Source of the DNA: Gammaproteobacteria bacterium
GTDB lineage: Bacteria; Pseudomonadota; Gammaproteobacteria; S012-40
Assembly: GCA_029857925.1 (NCBI GenBank)
Contig: JAOUGF010000145.1
Location: 1-6,116 of the forward strand
Direction of reading: 5' to 3'
DNA: 6,116 nucleotides
Position 1 is the stretch's first letter. The number at the start of each line of letters is the position of its first letter. The position numbers and the translations under genes were made by a program. The notes below the pieces were generated by a model. That model worked only from the letters and a program-made list of their open reading frames with translations, ran no database searches and was not told where the DNA came from. Shown in pieces: positions 1 through 5,773 of the stretch.

Positions 1-110
1 CTTTTTCGCCCCTTTCCGCCTAGCGCTGCATCCCCTGATCGAAATTTTGGAGGTTCCCTTATAGATAATTAATCACATCGTGGCAGTCAGTTGTTAATAT
101 ATCCAATAAT

Positions 111-160
111 CAATTAATTGCATAGTCAAAACCGGCGGTTTCGAGTAAGTTACTATGCAA
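111..160. repeat. 10-bp palindrome plus nested inverted repeat
   Basis: CAATTAATTG at 111-120 is a perfect palindrome. Its last three bases begin a 9-bp arm, TTGCATAGT (118-126), which is exactly complementary to ACTATGCAA (152-160). Inside the 25-base spacer lies a second dyad, AAACCGGCGGTTT (129-141), symmetric apart from its central G. Transcribed RNA could form an outer stem enclosing an inner stem. No T-run follows on either side, so a classical intrinsic terminator is not supported. A regulator-binding site or structured leader is an inference. Confidence 0.6.
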
Positions 161-165
161 AGCAT

Positions 166-195
166 CTACCATTGCCAATCTATGGTAATTGGTAA
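166..195. repeat. Two interleaved inverted repeats in the antiporter leader
   Basis: TACCAT (167-172) is complementary to ATGGTA (182-187) with a 9-base loop. Overlapping it, TTGCCAAT (172-179) pairs with ATTGGTAA (188-195) with one G-U wobble in RNA. The second stem uses the loop of the first, so the two are mutually exclusive. The following A-run (194-200) is on the wrong strand for a plus-strand terminator. It lies about 150 bases before the antiporter start, and function is unknown. Confidence 0.45.
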
Positions 196-336
196 AAAAA
201 TCCATGAACAGGTGGATTGATGTATGCTAATTGGATTCTTAAATGTTCAATGTGAAGTGTTGAATTACCCGTGACATTAATGATGGGGTATGATGAGGGA
301 TTGGGTGGTATTCTAAGTGGTGTCAGTCGAGTGAAT

Positions 337-342
337 GGAGAG
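337..342 (+). promoter_or_regulatory. Ribosome binding site for the antiporter TTG start
   Basis: GGAGAG six bases before TTG at 349 supports the rare start codon over ATG at 367, which has no comparable purine-rich site at suitable distance. Confidence 0.6.
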
Positions 343-348
343 TTATAG

Positions 349-1728
349 TTGATTGGTATATTATTAATGCTCGCGACGATTTTGGTCATCGCGCTACTGT
401 TTGAAGACAAATTGCGGATTCCGTCTCCGCTAAGTCTCATCGCGCTGTCGTTTATAGCACACTTTTTATTCCAACAAGTGCCCGTTCTCACCGGAGACGC
501 CGAACATTTTGCGACTTTGGTCGTATTCTTGTTGCCAATATTATTATTGTCAGATTCACTTGAGCTAAAATTAGATGATTTGAGAAAACACGGTCTTAGT
601 CTGCTTTACCTATCTGTAATCGCTGTAATATTGTCGGTGTTGATGGCATTATTGATGTCAAAGTGGCTATTCGATGGAATGAGTTTGTCCTACGCGGCGG
701 TAATAATATTATTCGCGATGGTGCTCGCCACAGACCCAGTATCTGTGGTTAGCATCTTTTCGAAATTTGAACTGCCGCATCGCTTAAAAATATTGGCGGA
801 AGGGGAAAGTCTATTTAATGACGCTACAGCTTTGATTGTGTTTGTTTTTGTGGGTTTATATGCGTTAGGCGGCAGTACTCTTACGGTTGGTTATGTAGTA
901 GAAATTAGTTTTTCAGTCGTATTAGGTTCTATCGCAGTCGGCGTTGTTGTTGGTTTTATGGGACTCGCTGTCTTGAAGACTACTAAAAATCGCATGGCTG
1001 AGTTGATGATACTTGTAATGACCGGTTATGGGGCGTTTGAGGTTTCTGAACACTTTTTTCTATTGATCAATCTGATCGGCGGACACTCACACTTACATCT
1101 TTCAGGTATACTTTCTTGTATTTTTGCTACAATAACTGTGAATCATGTTATGACAAAGGCCATCGCGGAGGACAATCAACAGATCGAACGCGATGAAAAC
1201 GCATTGAAGACAGAGGCGCAAGAACGAAATGCCTCTTCCGGTGTAATAGGAAATATGCTGCGCCGCATAGAAACCACTATCGAAGAACGAGACCGACATC
1301 TGCGTAGCAAGGAAGACGTTCAGCTATTGGCGCTAGTTGCCAATACAATCCTTTTCGTGGCGATGGCGGAGATGATAGATTTGGCGTTGTTGTGGAAGTA
1401 CAGGGTGGAGATTGTCATCATGTTTTCCGCGACTACTGTTATCCGAGGCGTGATGATGGCCCTTTTCGCATGGTTTTCAAATGCAACGCCAAGAATGGTG
1501 GATATTAGTTTACGTTGGTGGGGTGTGTTGACCTTTGCTGGTATAAAAGGTGGATTGTCTATTGTTATGCTTACGATGATTCCGGAGTCATTTGAGTATT
1601 TAGAACTATTTAAAGCGATAGTCATCGGGGTCATACTGCTTTCAACGTTTACTTATTCGATAGTGCTTATTTCCATTATTAAATTGAATCAGAAGAAATT
1701 TATAAACGAAAAACTGACGGAACACTGA
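349..1728 (+). CDS. Cation:proton antiporter, CPA1 (NhaP/NHE-like) family
   Basis: This is an inner-membrane secondary transporter expected to exchange Na+ or K+ for H+ for pH and salt homeostasis; ion preference cannot be read from sequence. The 459-residue protein is hydrophobic almost throughout and consistent with about 12 membrane segments. Family motifs seen are ATDP at residues 127-130, EGESLFND at 151-158 (the Asn157-Asp158 pair corresponds to the ion-binding ND of CPA1 exchangers) and GIKGGLS at 398-404, matching the usual G-(L/I)-(R/K)-G-(A/G) motif of a late helix with Lys for Arg. A strongly charged segment at about residues 271-322 interrupts the membrane helices. There is no long cytoplasmic C-terminal regulatory domain (TrkA-C or cyclic-nucleotide type); the protein ends about 15 residues after the last helix. 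The TTG start is chosen because GGAGAG (337-342) lies six bases upstream; an in-frame ATG at 367 is the alternative. Family confidence is high. Confidence 0.9.
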   Translation: MIGILLMLATILVIALLFEDKLRIPSPLSLIALSFIAHFLFQQVPVLTGDAEHFATLVVFLLPILLLSDSLELKLDDLRKHGLSLLYLSVIAVILSVLMALLMSKWLFDGMSLSYAAVIILFAMVLATDPVSVVSIFSKFELPHRLKILAEGESLFNDATALIVFVFVGLYALGGSTLTVGYVVEISFSVVLGSIAVGVVVGFMGLAVLKTTKNRMAELMILVMTGYGAFEVSEHFFLLINLIGGHSHLHLSGILSCIFATITVNHVMTKAIAEDNQQIERDENALKTEAQERNASSGVIGNMLRRIETTIEERDRHLRSKEDVQLLALVANTILFVAMAEMIDLALLWKYRVEIVIMFSATTVIRGVMMALFAWFSNATPRMVDISLRWWGVLTFAGIKGGLSIVMLTMIPESFEYLELFKAIVIGVILLSTFTYSIVLISIIKLNQKKFINEKLTEH

Positions 1729-1732
1729 CGGA
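1713..1732 (+). repeat. Tandem 9-base repeat across the antiporter stop codon
   Basis: ACTGACGGA occurs at 1713-1721 and again at 1724-1732, two bases apart. The second copy contains the TGA stop at 1726-1728. The spacing is 11 bases, so loss or gain of one unit would change frame and C-terminus. Likely chance or replication slippage. Confidence 0.5.
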
Positions 1733-2063
1733 GCGGTGTCTTGATACACGCCTAAGATAACATGGAGCACTGTAACTCGCGGGATGTTCTCTGTGCGGTT
1801 AGTACCCGATACATCGTCGGAAAAAGAGTTATATGTGCGCATTCGCCCAGGTTTATAGCGTGTTGGGGTGACGCTAGTCAGCGCGGGAGTCTGCGTAAAG
1901 ATTGGATTTAGATCTCTGTTTTATAGCGAGTGGCCGCAATCCTGTTTCGCTATCGCTTGTGCTGGCAACCTGAAATGCGGACACGCAACGGACGAAATGG
2001 CCTTTTAGTCAATGTGGTGTATTGCAGCTAAACCATTATCTGTAAGATCCAGGTGATTCAGAT
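1729..2063. other. Gene-free gap between antiporter and MscS genes
   Basis: The gap is 335 bases with no credible coding frame (no good start with ribosome binding site on either strand) and G+C content visibly higher than the flanking genes. It contains two hairpins that share TTTATAGCG (1852-1876 and 1920-1953). Closer to the channel gene there is a weaker stem in which TTTAG (2004-2008) pairs with CTAAA (2028-2032) outside CAAT (2010-2013) and ATTG (2021-2024). No T-run follows any of these. The gap presumably holds the promoter of the channel gene, but I could not identify a -35/-10 pair with confidence. Confidence 0.5.
1852..1953. repeat. Pair of hairpins sharing the motif TTTATAGCG
   Basis: TTTATAGCG occurs at 1852-1860 and 1920-1928, 68 bases apart. 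Each copy starts an inverted repeat. TAGCGT (1856-1861) is complementary to ACGCTA (1871-1876), and ATAGCGA (1923-1929) to TCGCTAT (1947-1953). The loops (9 and 17 bases) are unrelated, so only the arms are shared, as expected for repeated regulator half-sites rather than for a duplicated segment. This is an inference from four short matches. Confidence 0.45.
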
Positions 2064-3734
2064 ATGTTTAATAAAATAGTCGCCATTTATTTTATATCTA
2101 ACGTCGCATTGGTCGCAAGTTCAGCGGTGGAACTGCCAAATGAACCTATTCACTCTACTACAACTACTGTAACGCCTGATCCACAGCAGAATTTGAAATC
2201 CATAGACTATCCTGTCATTTTCGCCGATCATGAACTATTCGTTGTCAGGAGTAGTCCTCTTAGTTCGTTGACGCCCGCTAAACGCGCCAGCAATATACAA
2301 CAAAATATTTTAAATTTTGCCGATAGTGATATTGATACTAATACTTTAATGGTTGTGAATTCGCAAGAAGGTATAAGTATCGGCAGCAAGGAAAATGTAT
2401 TGGTGGTGATAACTGAGCAGGATGCATTAGCCGCAGGAAAATCCATTGCTGACTTCGCAGATGATGTGTTAAAACGTATCTCGATGGCGATTTCTGAATA
2501 TCGGAATCGACACCTCTGGGATATTTATGGCAGCGCGGTGATTTATTCTATATTTACGATCATAGGCCTTTGGTTTGCGTTATTTTTGAACAACCGCGCC
2601 TTTGTTTGGTTGAAAAAAAAGGTCGAGATAAAAGAATATTTATGGAAAAAAGGCATTTATTTTCGAGGAATTGAAGTTCTTTCCGGTCGTAAAATCGACA
2701 TCATTGTACAAAATGCCATCAACACAATTCGTTTGTTTGTGATTTTGATGTGTTTGTATTTCATGGTTCCATTGATACTCAGCTATTTTCCGGAAACAAG
2801 ACAGTTGAGTTTGACGATATTTCAATATCTACTAACCCCTATTAAATCATTTTTTTATACCATTGTTAATTACATCCCCAATGTATTTTATATTCTCGTG
2901 ATTGTGTTTATCGCATACTATACGTTAAAGGTGATTTCGAAGATATTTAAATTGATAGAGCATGGAGACTTGAAATTCGATTGGTTTTATGAGGATTGGG
3001 CACGACCTACCTATCAGATTATTCGATTTTTGGTTATTGTCACAGCGTTAATCGGTGCTTATCCCTATATACCTGGGTCCAGTACGTTGGCCTTCCAGGG
3101 TGTGGGTCTGGTATTGGGTGCAATCATTTCCTTTGCGTCTTCGTCCGCGATTTCAAATATTGTGGCTGGTATCATTTTGACGTATACGCGGGCCTTTAGA
3201 TTAAATGATAGGATACAAGTCGGTGACACGGTTGGCGACGTTGTAGAAAAGACGTTATTAGTTACGCGTGTAAAGACGATTAAGCATGTTGTCGTTACTA
3301 TCCCCAACTCGCTCGTGATGGGTTCACAAATCATCAACTACAGCACTTCATCGGTAGGGGAAGGTGTCATACTCCATACGTCAGTGACAATCGGGTATGA
3401 TGTTCCCTGGCAGCAGGTACAGTCGTTGTTGGTTGAGGCCGCGTTGGCTACAGAGGGTATACAGCAACTTCCTACGCCGTTTGTATTCCAGACATCATTA
3501 GGTGATTGGTATGTCAATTATGAGATCAATGGATATACGCAAACACCGGAAAAGATGGCAGATATTTATTCCGATTTACACGAAAATATTTTAATTAAAT
3601 TCAATGACGCCGGTGTAGAGATTATGTCGCCGCATTATTTCGCTGTGCGCGATGGAAACGCATCTACTGTGCCTAGTATCTTGAATGCAAAGGGCTATTC
3701 GGCGCCCGAATTCTCTGTTACACGAACGGAGTGA
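2064..3734 (+). CDS. MscS-superfamily mechanosensitive ion channel with periplasmic N-terminal domain
   Basis: This is an inner-membrane channel expected to open under membrane tension and release solutes during hypo-osmotic shock. The 556-residue protein is about twice the length of E. coli MscS (286). Residues 1-21 look like a Sec signal peptide. Residues 22-45 form a Thr/Pro-rich linker. Residues about 50-150 form a soluble, presumably periplasmic domain (DHELFVVRS at 55-63; conserved-looking stretches near RASNIQQNI and ITEQDALAAGKSIADFA). Membrane segments follow at roughly 153-175, 221-240, 263-290 and 317-335. The pore helix and beta-domain entry lie at about 345-390, with small residues (GAIISFASSSAISNIVAGI) and then FRLNDRIQVGD, a typical MscS signature. 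The cytoplasmic beta domain continues with TRVKTIKHVVVTIPNS (401-416), and a C-terminal alpha/beta domain ends at 556. The ATG at 2064 has AGGTGA (2051-2056) at good spacing. The methyltransferase gene follows after 63 bases, and cotranscription is possible. Confidence 0.9.
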   Translation: MFNKIVAIYFISNVALVASSAVELPNEPIHSTTTTVTPDPQQNLKSIDYPVIFADHELFVVRSSPLSSLTPAKRASNIQQNILNFADSDIDTNTLMVVNSQEGISIGSKENVLVVITEQDALAAGKSIADFADDVLKRISMAISEYRNRHLWDIYGSAVIYSIFTIIGLWFALFLNNRAFVWLKKKVEIKEYLWKKGIYFRGIEVLSGRKIDIIVQNAINTIRLFVILMCLYFMVPLILSYFPETRQLSLTIFQYLLTPIKSFFYTIVNYIPNVFYILVIVFIAYYTLKVISKIFKLIEHGDLKFDWFYEDWARPTYQIIRFLVIVTALIGAYPYIPGSSTLAFQGVGLVLGAIISFASSSAISNIVAGIILTYTRAFRLNDRIQVGDTVGDVVEKTLLVTRVKTIKHVVVTIPNSLVMGSQIINYSTSSVGEGVILHTSVTIGYDVPWQQVQSLLVEAALATEGIQQLPTPFVFQTSLGDWYVNYEINGYTQTPEKMADIYSDLHENILIKFNDAGVEIMSPHYFAVRDGNASTVPSILNAKGYSAPEFSVTRTE

Positions 3735-3797
3735 TAGGTGTGGAAAAGCCAGTTCGCTAACACTGTGTAGACAAAAAATAGGTGAAAAGGAAATATT

Positions 3798-4550
3798 GTG
3801 GCTAGATTCATCGGTCGGTTTTCTGAATCCTCTGCTGACTACGCAAAATATCGTCCGCAGTATCCAAATGAATTGTTTTCCTATATCGCATCTATTTCGA
3901 ATGCTCATAACATCGCGTGGGACTGCGCAACCGGCACGGGGCAGTCGGCGCGCGGATTGGCAAACTATTTTGCGCAAGTTATCGCTTCTGATGCTAGTCC
4001 GCGACAGATTCAAAACGCCGTTAGGAAAGATAAAATTGCTTATTGTGTCACAACTGCAGAGCGTTCATCGATCGCAAGTAAGTCGGTCGATGCAATTACC
4101 GTTGCGCAGGCGTTGCACTGGTTTGATCTAGAGGATTTTGCAAATGAGGTCAGGCGTGTGTTAAAGCCAGATGGTGTGCTAGCTGTGTGGACCTATAATC
4201 TATTGAGCGTCCAGCCCGCCATAGATGAGGTGATTGAAAGGTTGTATAGCGAATTACTCGCAGGTCATTGGCCTTCAGAACGTACGTTGGTTGAAAGCGG
4301 TTATAGCAATATTCAATTACCCTTCACGGAGTTAAAGCAGCCAGCATTCCGAATGTCTGCGGTATGGGATTTGTCACAGTTGTGTGGCTATCTCAATACC
4401 TGGTCTGCGGTAAAGGCCTATCAACGCACATTAGGCGTCAATCCTGTGGAGACATTGTTTTATAGTCTTTCAGAGGTATGGGGCGATCCTAAAAAGCTAT
4501 TTACCATAGAATGGCCACTTAACGTTAAAATTTGGATAAACAGTGTGTAA
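3798..4550 (+). CDS. Class I SAM-dependent methyltransferase (Methyltransf_11-like)
   Basis: This is a soluble, presumably cytoplasmic 250-residue enzyme that should transfer a methyl group from S-adenosylmethionine; the substrate is not readable from sequence. The N-terminus has the pattern FSESSADYAKYRPQYP (8-23) common in this small-molecule methyltransferase group. Motif I is WDCATGTGQSA at 41-51, the glycine-rich SAM loop. Asp65 in VIASDAS fits the acidic residue that binds the SAM ribose at the end of strand 2. The segment AERSSIASKSVDAITVAQALHWFD (split here as AERS at 87-90 and AQALHWFD at 103-110) and VLKPDGVLAVW at 121-131 are the usual motifs II-III. The C-terminal part (LNTWSAVKAYQ at 199-209) is typical of the same group, so the protein looks complete. 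GTG at 3798 is the start, with AAGGA (3787-3791) six bases upstream. It lies 63 bases after the channel gene and 42 before the exported-protein gene. Confidence 0.85.
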   Translation: MARFIGRFSESSADYAKYRPQYPNELFSYIASISNAHNIAWDCATGTGQSARGLANYFAQVIASDASPRQIQNAVRKDKIAYCVTTAERSSIASKSVDAITVAQALHWFDLEDFANEVRRVLKPDGVLAVWTYNLLSVQPAIDEVIERLYSELLAGHWPSERTLVESGYSNIQLPFTELKQPAFRMSAVWDLSQLCGYLNTWSAVKAYQRTLGVNPVETLFYSLSEVWGDPKKLFTIEWPLNVKIWINSV

Positions 4551-4592
4551 AGTATTTTGTATGAAGGTTATTTTGATTAACAGAGGTGCGAT

Positions 4593-4967
4593 ATGTTTTC
4601 TTGGAGTGGCGTGGTAAAGAAATTGTTCGGCGTATTTTTTATTCTGGGTAGCACATTCTCGGCGGCGTTTGCCGCAATTCCAGTGGTGGCGCGCGTAACG
4701 GATGCGGGTACAAACGCGGACGGTTCTGTGTTTGTGGTGTTCGACCGTGGGGTTGTTAATTGCGACAACAAAGGCTTAAAGCGCTTTGACGTCGCAAATG
4801 ATCATCCGGCAAAAAATCAAGTGTTGCTCATCGGGATGACGGCGCTTTCAACGTTTGCCTCGACAAAAATATATATTGAAAGCTGCCAAAAAGGTGTACC
4901 CGTGTTCACTGATGGCAAGGCCTACTTTCAATTGACAGCAGAAAAGGCAGCGCCGTTGAATAAATAG
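4593..4967 (+). CDS. Small exported protein of unknown function
   Basis: The 124-residue product begins with a clear Sec signal peptide: basic Lys9-Lys10, hydrophobic core about 11-24 and a cleavage site after AAFA at residue 28. The mature ~96-residue protein alternates short hydrophobic and polar stretches, suggesting a beta-rich fold, and has two cysteines (57 and 98) that could form one disulfide in the periplasm. The arrangement VLLIGMTALSTFASTKIYIE followed by SCQKG resembles short secreted proteobacterial proteins with an alanine-rich helix, a beta strand and a Cys. I recognise the pattern only loosely and assign no function. ATG at 4593 is preceded by AGAGGTG (4582-4588). The gene follows the methyltransferase by 42 bases with no terminator, and its 3' end is 22 bases from the convergent toxin gene. 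G+C is higher than in the antiporter and channel genes. Confidence 0.75.
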   Translation: MFSWSGVVKKLFGVFFILGSTFSAAFAAIPVVARVTDAGTNADGSVFVVFDRGVVNCDNKGLKRFDVANDHPAKNQVLLIGMTALSTFASTKIYIESCQKGVPVFTDGKAYFQLTAEKAAPLNK

Positions 4968-4989
4968 AAGGCTTATGCGTCCAGTGTTG

Positions 4990-5406
4990 TCAGTACCATG
5001 GATTGATGAGTGCAACGCCCGTTGTTTGAAAATCCTCGCTATTGCGTGTCACCACTGTCATACCATGCACCAGGGCGGTCGCAGCGATAAGGGCGTCACG
5101 ATCAGCGCGGCAGTCGGGCACATGTAGCCGCGCGCAACATTGTGCCACTGCAGTATCAACCGCCAGCACGCGGCCCAAAAACGCAGGTAGGACGTGATTG
5201 TCTAACCAAGCGCGCAGTATCGCACCTTGCGCAGCGTCACGACGCTCCACCTGTAACACACCCATCTCCAATTCTAGAATAGTCACAGCCGATAAAAACA
5301 AACTGCCGGGAGCGACCTTGATCGCCCAGGCCGACACGTTTTTATCCGCTTTTCCGGTTTTCGCCTTGCGCAATTCGGACACCACATTGGTGTCGAGGAT
5401 AAACAT
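4990..5406 (-). CDS. PIN-domain ribonuclease toxin, VapC/FitB-like
   Basis: This is the toxin of a type II toxin-antitoxin pair: a Mg2+-dependent ribonuclease expected to cut RNA and stop growth when the antitoxin is lost. The 138-residue protein has the usual PIN length and order. Strand 1 is MFILDTNVVSE with acidic Asp5 and Glu11. Glu45 lies in TILELEMGV. DALIAATA has Asp104, and VTRNSEDF at 119-126 has Asp125. The end (GVALINPW) is characteristic of FitB-type PIN proteins. All expected acidic active-site residues are present, so the toxin should be active. The ATG at 5406 is preferred. Its A is the last base of the antitoxin TGA stop (TGATG), typical of translational coupling. TTG at 5409 would add one residue. 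The gene is G+C-rich (about 60% in 5101-5160) relative to genes to its left, consistent with horizontal acquisition. The specific RNA target cannot be inferred. Confidence 0.9.
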   Translation of the reverse strand: MFILDTNVVSELRKAKTGKADKNVSAWAIKVAPGSLFLSAVTILELEMGVLQVERRDAAQGAILRAWLDNHVLPAFLGRVLAVDTAVAQCCARLHVPDCRADRDALIAATALVHGMTVVTRNSEDFQTTGVALINPWY

Positions 5407-5660
5407 CAAGATAGATCCATGGGGCGGAACAGGTCGTCTGCGCGGGGAGGTGCGAACTCGACGTCGTCCGCCCCTGGCATGGCCAGCAGGTCAACAATGG
5501 TTGCCGACCCTTGCGTAAGTTTTTGATATTCCTCGATACTCATTAGCACATGCGCTGTTCGGCCACGGTCTGTAATAAACACTGGCCCCTTCTGCGCGGC
5601 CTTTTTTGCCTTACTCGCATCTTGATTAAACTCGCGGCTGGACATGGTGGTAATGGGCAT
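5406..5660 (-). CDS. Phd/YefM-family antitoxin
   Basis: The 84-residue antitoxin partner should neutralise the PIN toxin by direct binding and repress its own operon as a DNA-binding dimer. Residues 6-48 (MSSREFNQDASKAKKAA, then GPVFITDRGRTAHVLMS and EEYQKL) match the Phd/YefM N-terminal DNA-binding fold. Residues 54-84 are acidic and proline-containing (DLLAMPGADDVEFAPPRADD) and form the expected flexible toxin-binding tail. The start is ATG at 5660 because GAGG (5666-5669 on this strand) sits five bases upstream; the reading frame continues open to a TTG at 5717, but that would begin inside the likely promoter. Its stop overlaps the toxin ATG by one base. Pairing of Phd-type antitoxins with FitB-like PIN toxins is well known, although FitA itself is a ribbon-helix-helix protein. 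Confidence 0.88.
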   Translation of the reverse strand: MPITTMSSREFNQDASKAKKAAQKGPVFITDRGRTAHVLMSIEEYQKLTQGSATIVDLLAMPGADDVEFAPPRADDLFRPMDLS

Positions 5661-5672
5661 ACAAACCTCATA

Positions 5673-5699
5673 CGCTAGCGATGTAGAAATGTTACTACA
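5673..5699. promoter_or_regulatory. Candidate autoregulatory operator of the toxin-antitoxin operon
   Basis: TGTAG (5682-5686) and CTACA (5695-5699) form an inverted repeat whose 8-base spacer contains the proposed -10 hexamer. Adjacent CGCTAGCG (5673-5680) is a perfect palindrome between the start point and ribosome binding site. Phd/YefM antitoxins bind short palindromes at their own promoter, so either is a plausible operator. This is inference from position. Confidence 0.35.
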
Positions 5700-5717
5700 A
5701 ACTAATTCCGATAGCAA
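5689..5717 (-). promoter_or_regulatory. Candidate sigma-70 promoter of the antitoxin-toxin operon
   Basis: Read on the minus strand, TTGCTA (5717-5712) and TAACAT (5694-5689) match the -35 and -10 consensus at four of six positions each, with a 17-base spacer. Transcription would start near 5682 and give a leader of about 22 bases before ATG 5660. Confidence 0.4.
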
Positions 5718-5752
5718 GTGACAATGTGTCTACTATCCTACATAGCGGCAAA

Positions 5753-5773
5753 CGGCTACCCAAATTGTAGCCG
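5753..5773. repeat. Perfect 7-bp inverted repeat (hairpin)
   Basis: CGGCTAC (5753-5759) is complementary to GTAGCCG (5767-5773) around a 7-base A+T-containing loop. No T-run follows on either strand, so terminator function is doubtful. It lies upstream of both divergent genes. Confidence 0.45.

Larger units (their letters stand above)
1..348. other. Gene-free leader region upstream of the antiporter, possible upstream gene tail
   Basis: No complete gene with a credible start is visible here. The first ~60 bases are richer in G+C than what follows. They are open in two plus-strand frames, one ending at TAG 62-64 and the other at TAA 70-72, so the C-terminal end of an upstream gene may lie here; too little is present to choose a frame or name a product. 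From about 61 the sequence becomes A+T-rich and carries several dyads: a 10-bp palindrome at 111-120, a nested hairpin at 118-160 and two interleaved stems at 166-195. I could not find a -35/-10 pair good enough to call. TATGAT at 289-294 resembles a -10 box but has no good -35 at proper spacing. Confidence 0.5.

Noticed and set aside
180..491. Minus-strand open frame of 103 codons
   Set aside because: It overlaps the antiporter start, has no family resemblance, and its composition is explained by the opposite strand of the antiporter and its leader.
1736..1752. Weak hairpin (GTGT with ACAC) after the antiporter, considered as terminator
   Set aside because: The stem is only four clean pairs with a bulge and no T-run.
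3735..3797. GTTCGCTAAC in the channel-methyltransferase gap considered as an integron attC half-site
   Set aside because: No matching R' and R'' core pair at attC spacing, and gene arrangement does not look like a cassette array.
3591..4013. Minus-strand open frame of 140 codons
   Set aside because: It is antisense to two well-supported genes, with no recognisable motif.
3685..4131. Plus-strand open frame of 148 codons across the channel and methyltransferase junction
   Set aside because: It overlaps the end of the channel gene and a third of the methyltransferase, both with clear family motifs; its Arg/Ser-rich translation is typical of an out-of-frame shadow.
5198..5518. Plus-strand open frame of 106 codons
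   Set aside because: It lies antisense to the toxin and antitoxin genes; high G+C lengthens random frames here.
5661..5717. N-terminal extension of the antitoxin to TTG 5717
   Set aside because: ATG 5660 has a good ribosome binding site and begins exactly where Phd/YefM homology should begin; the extension overlaps the promoter.
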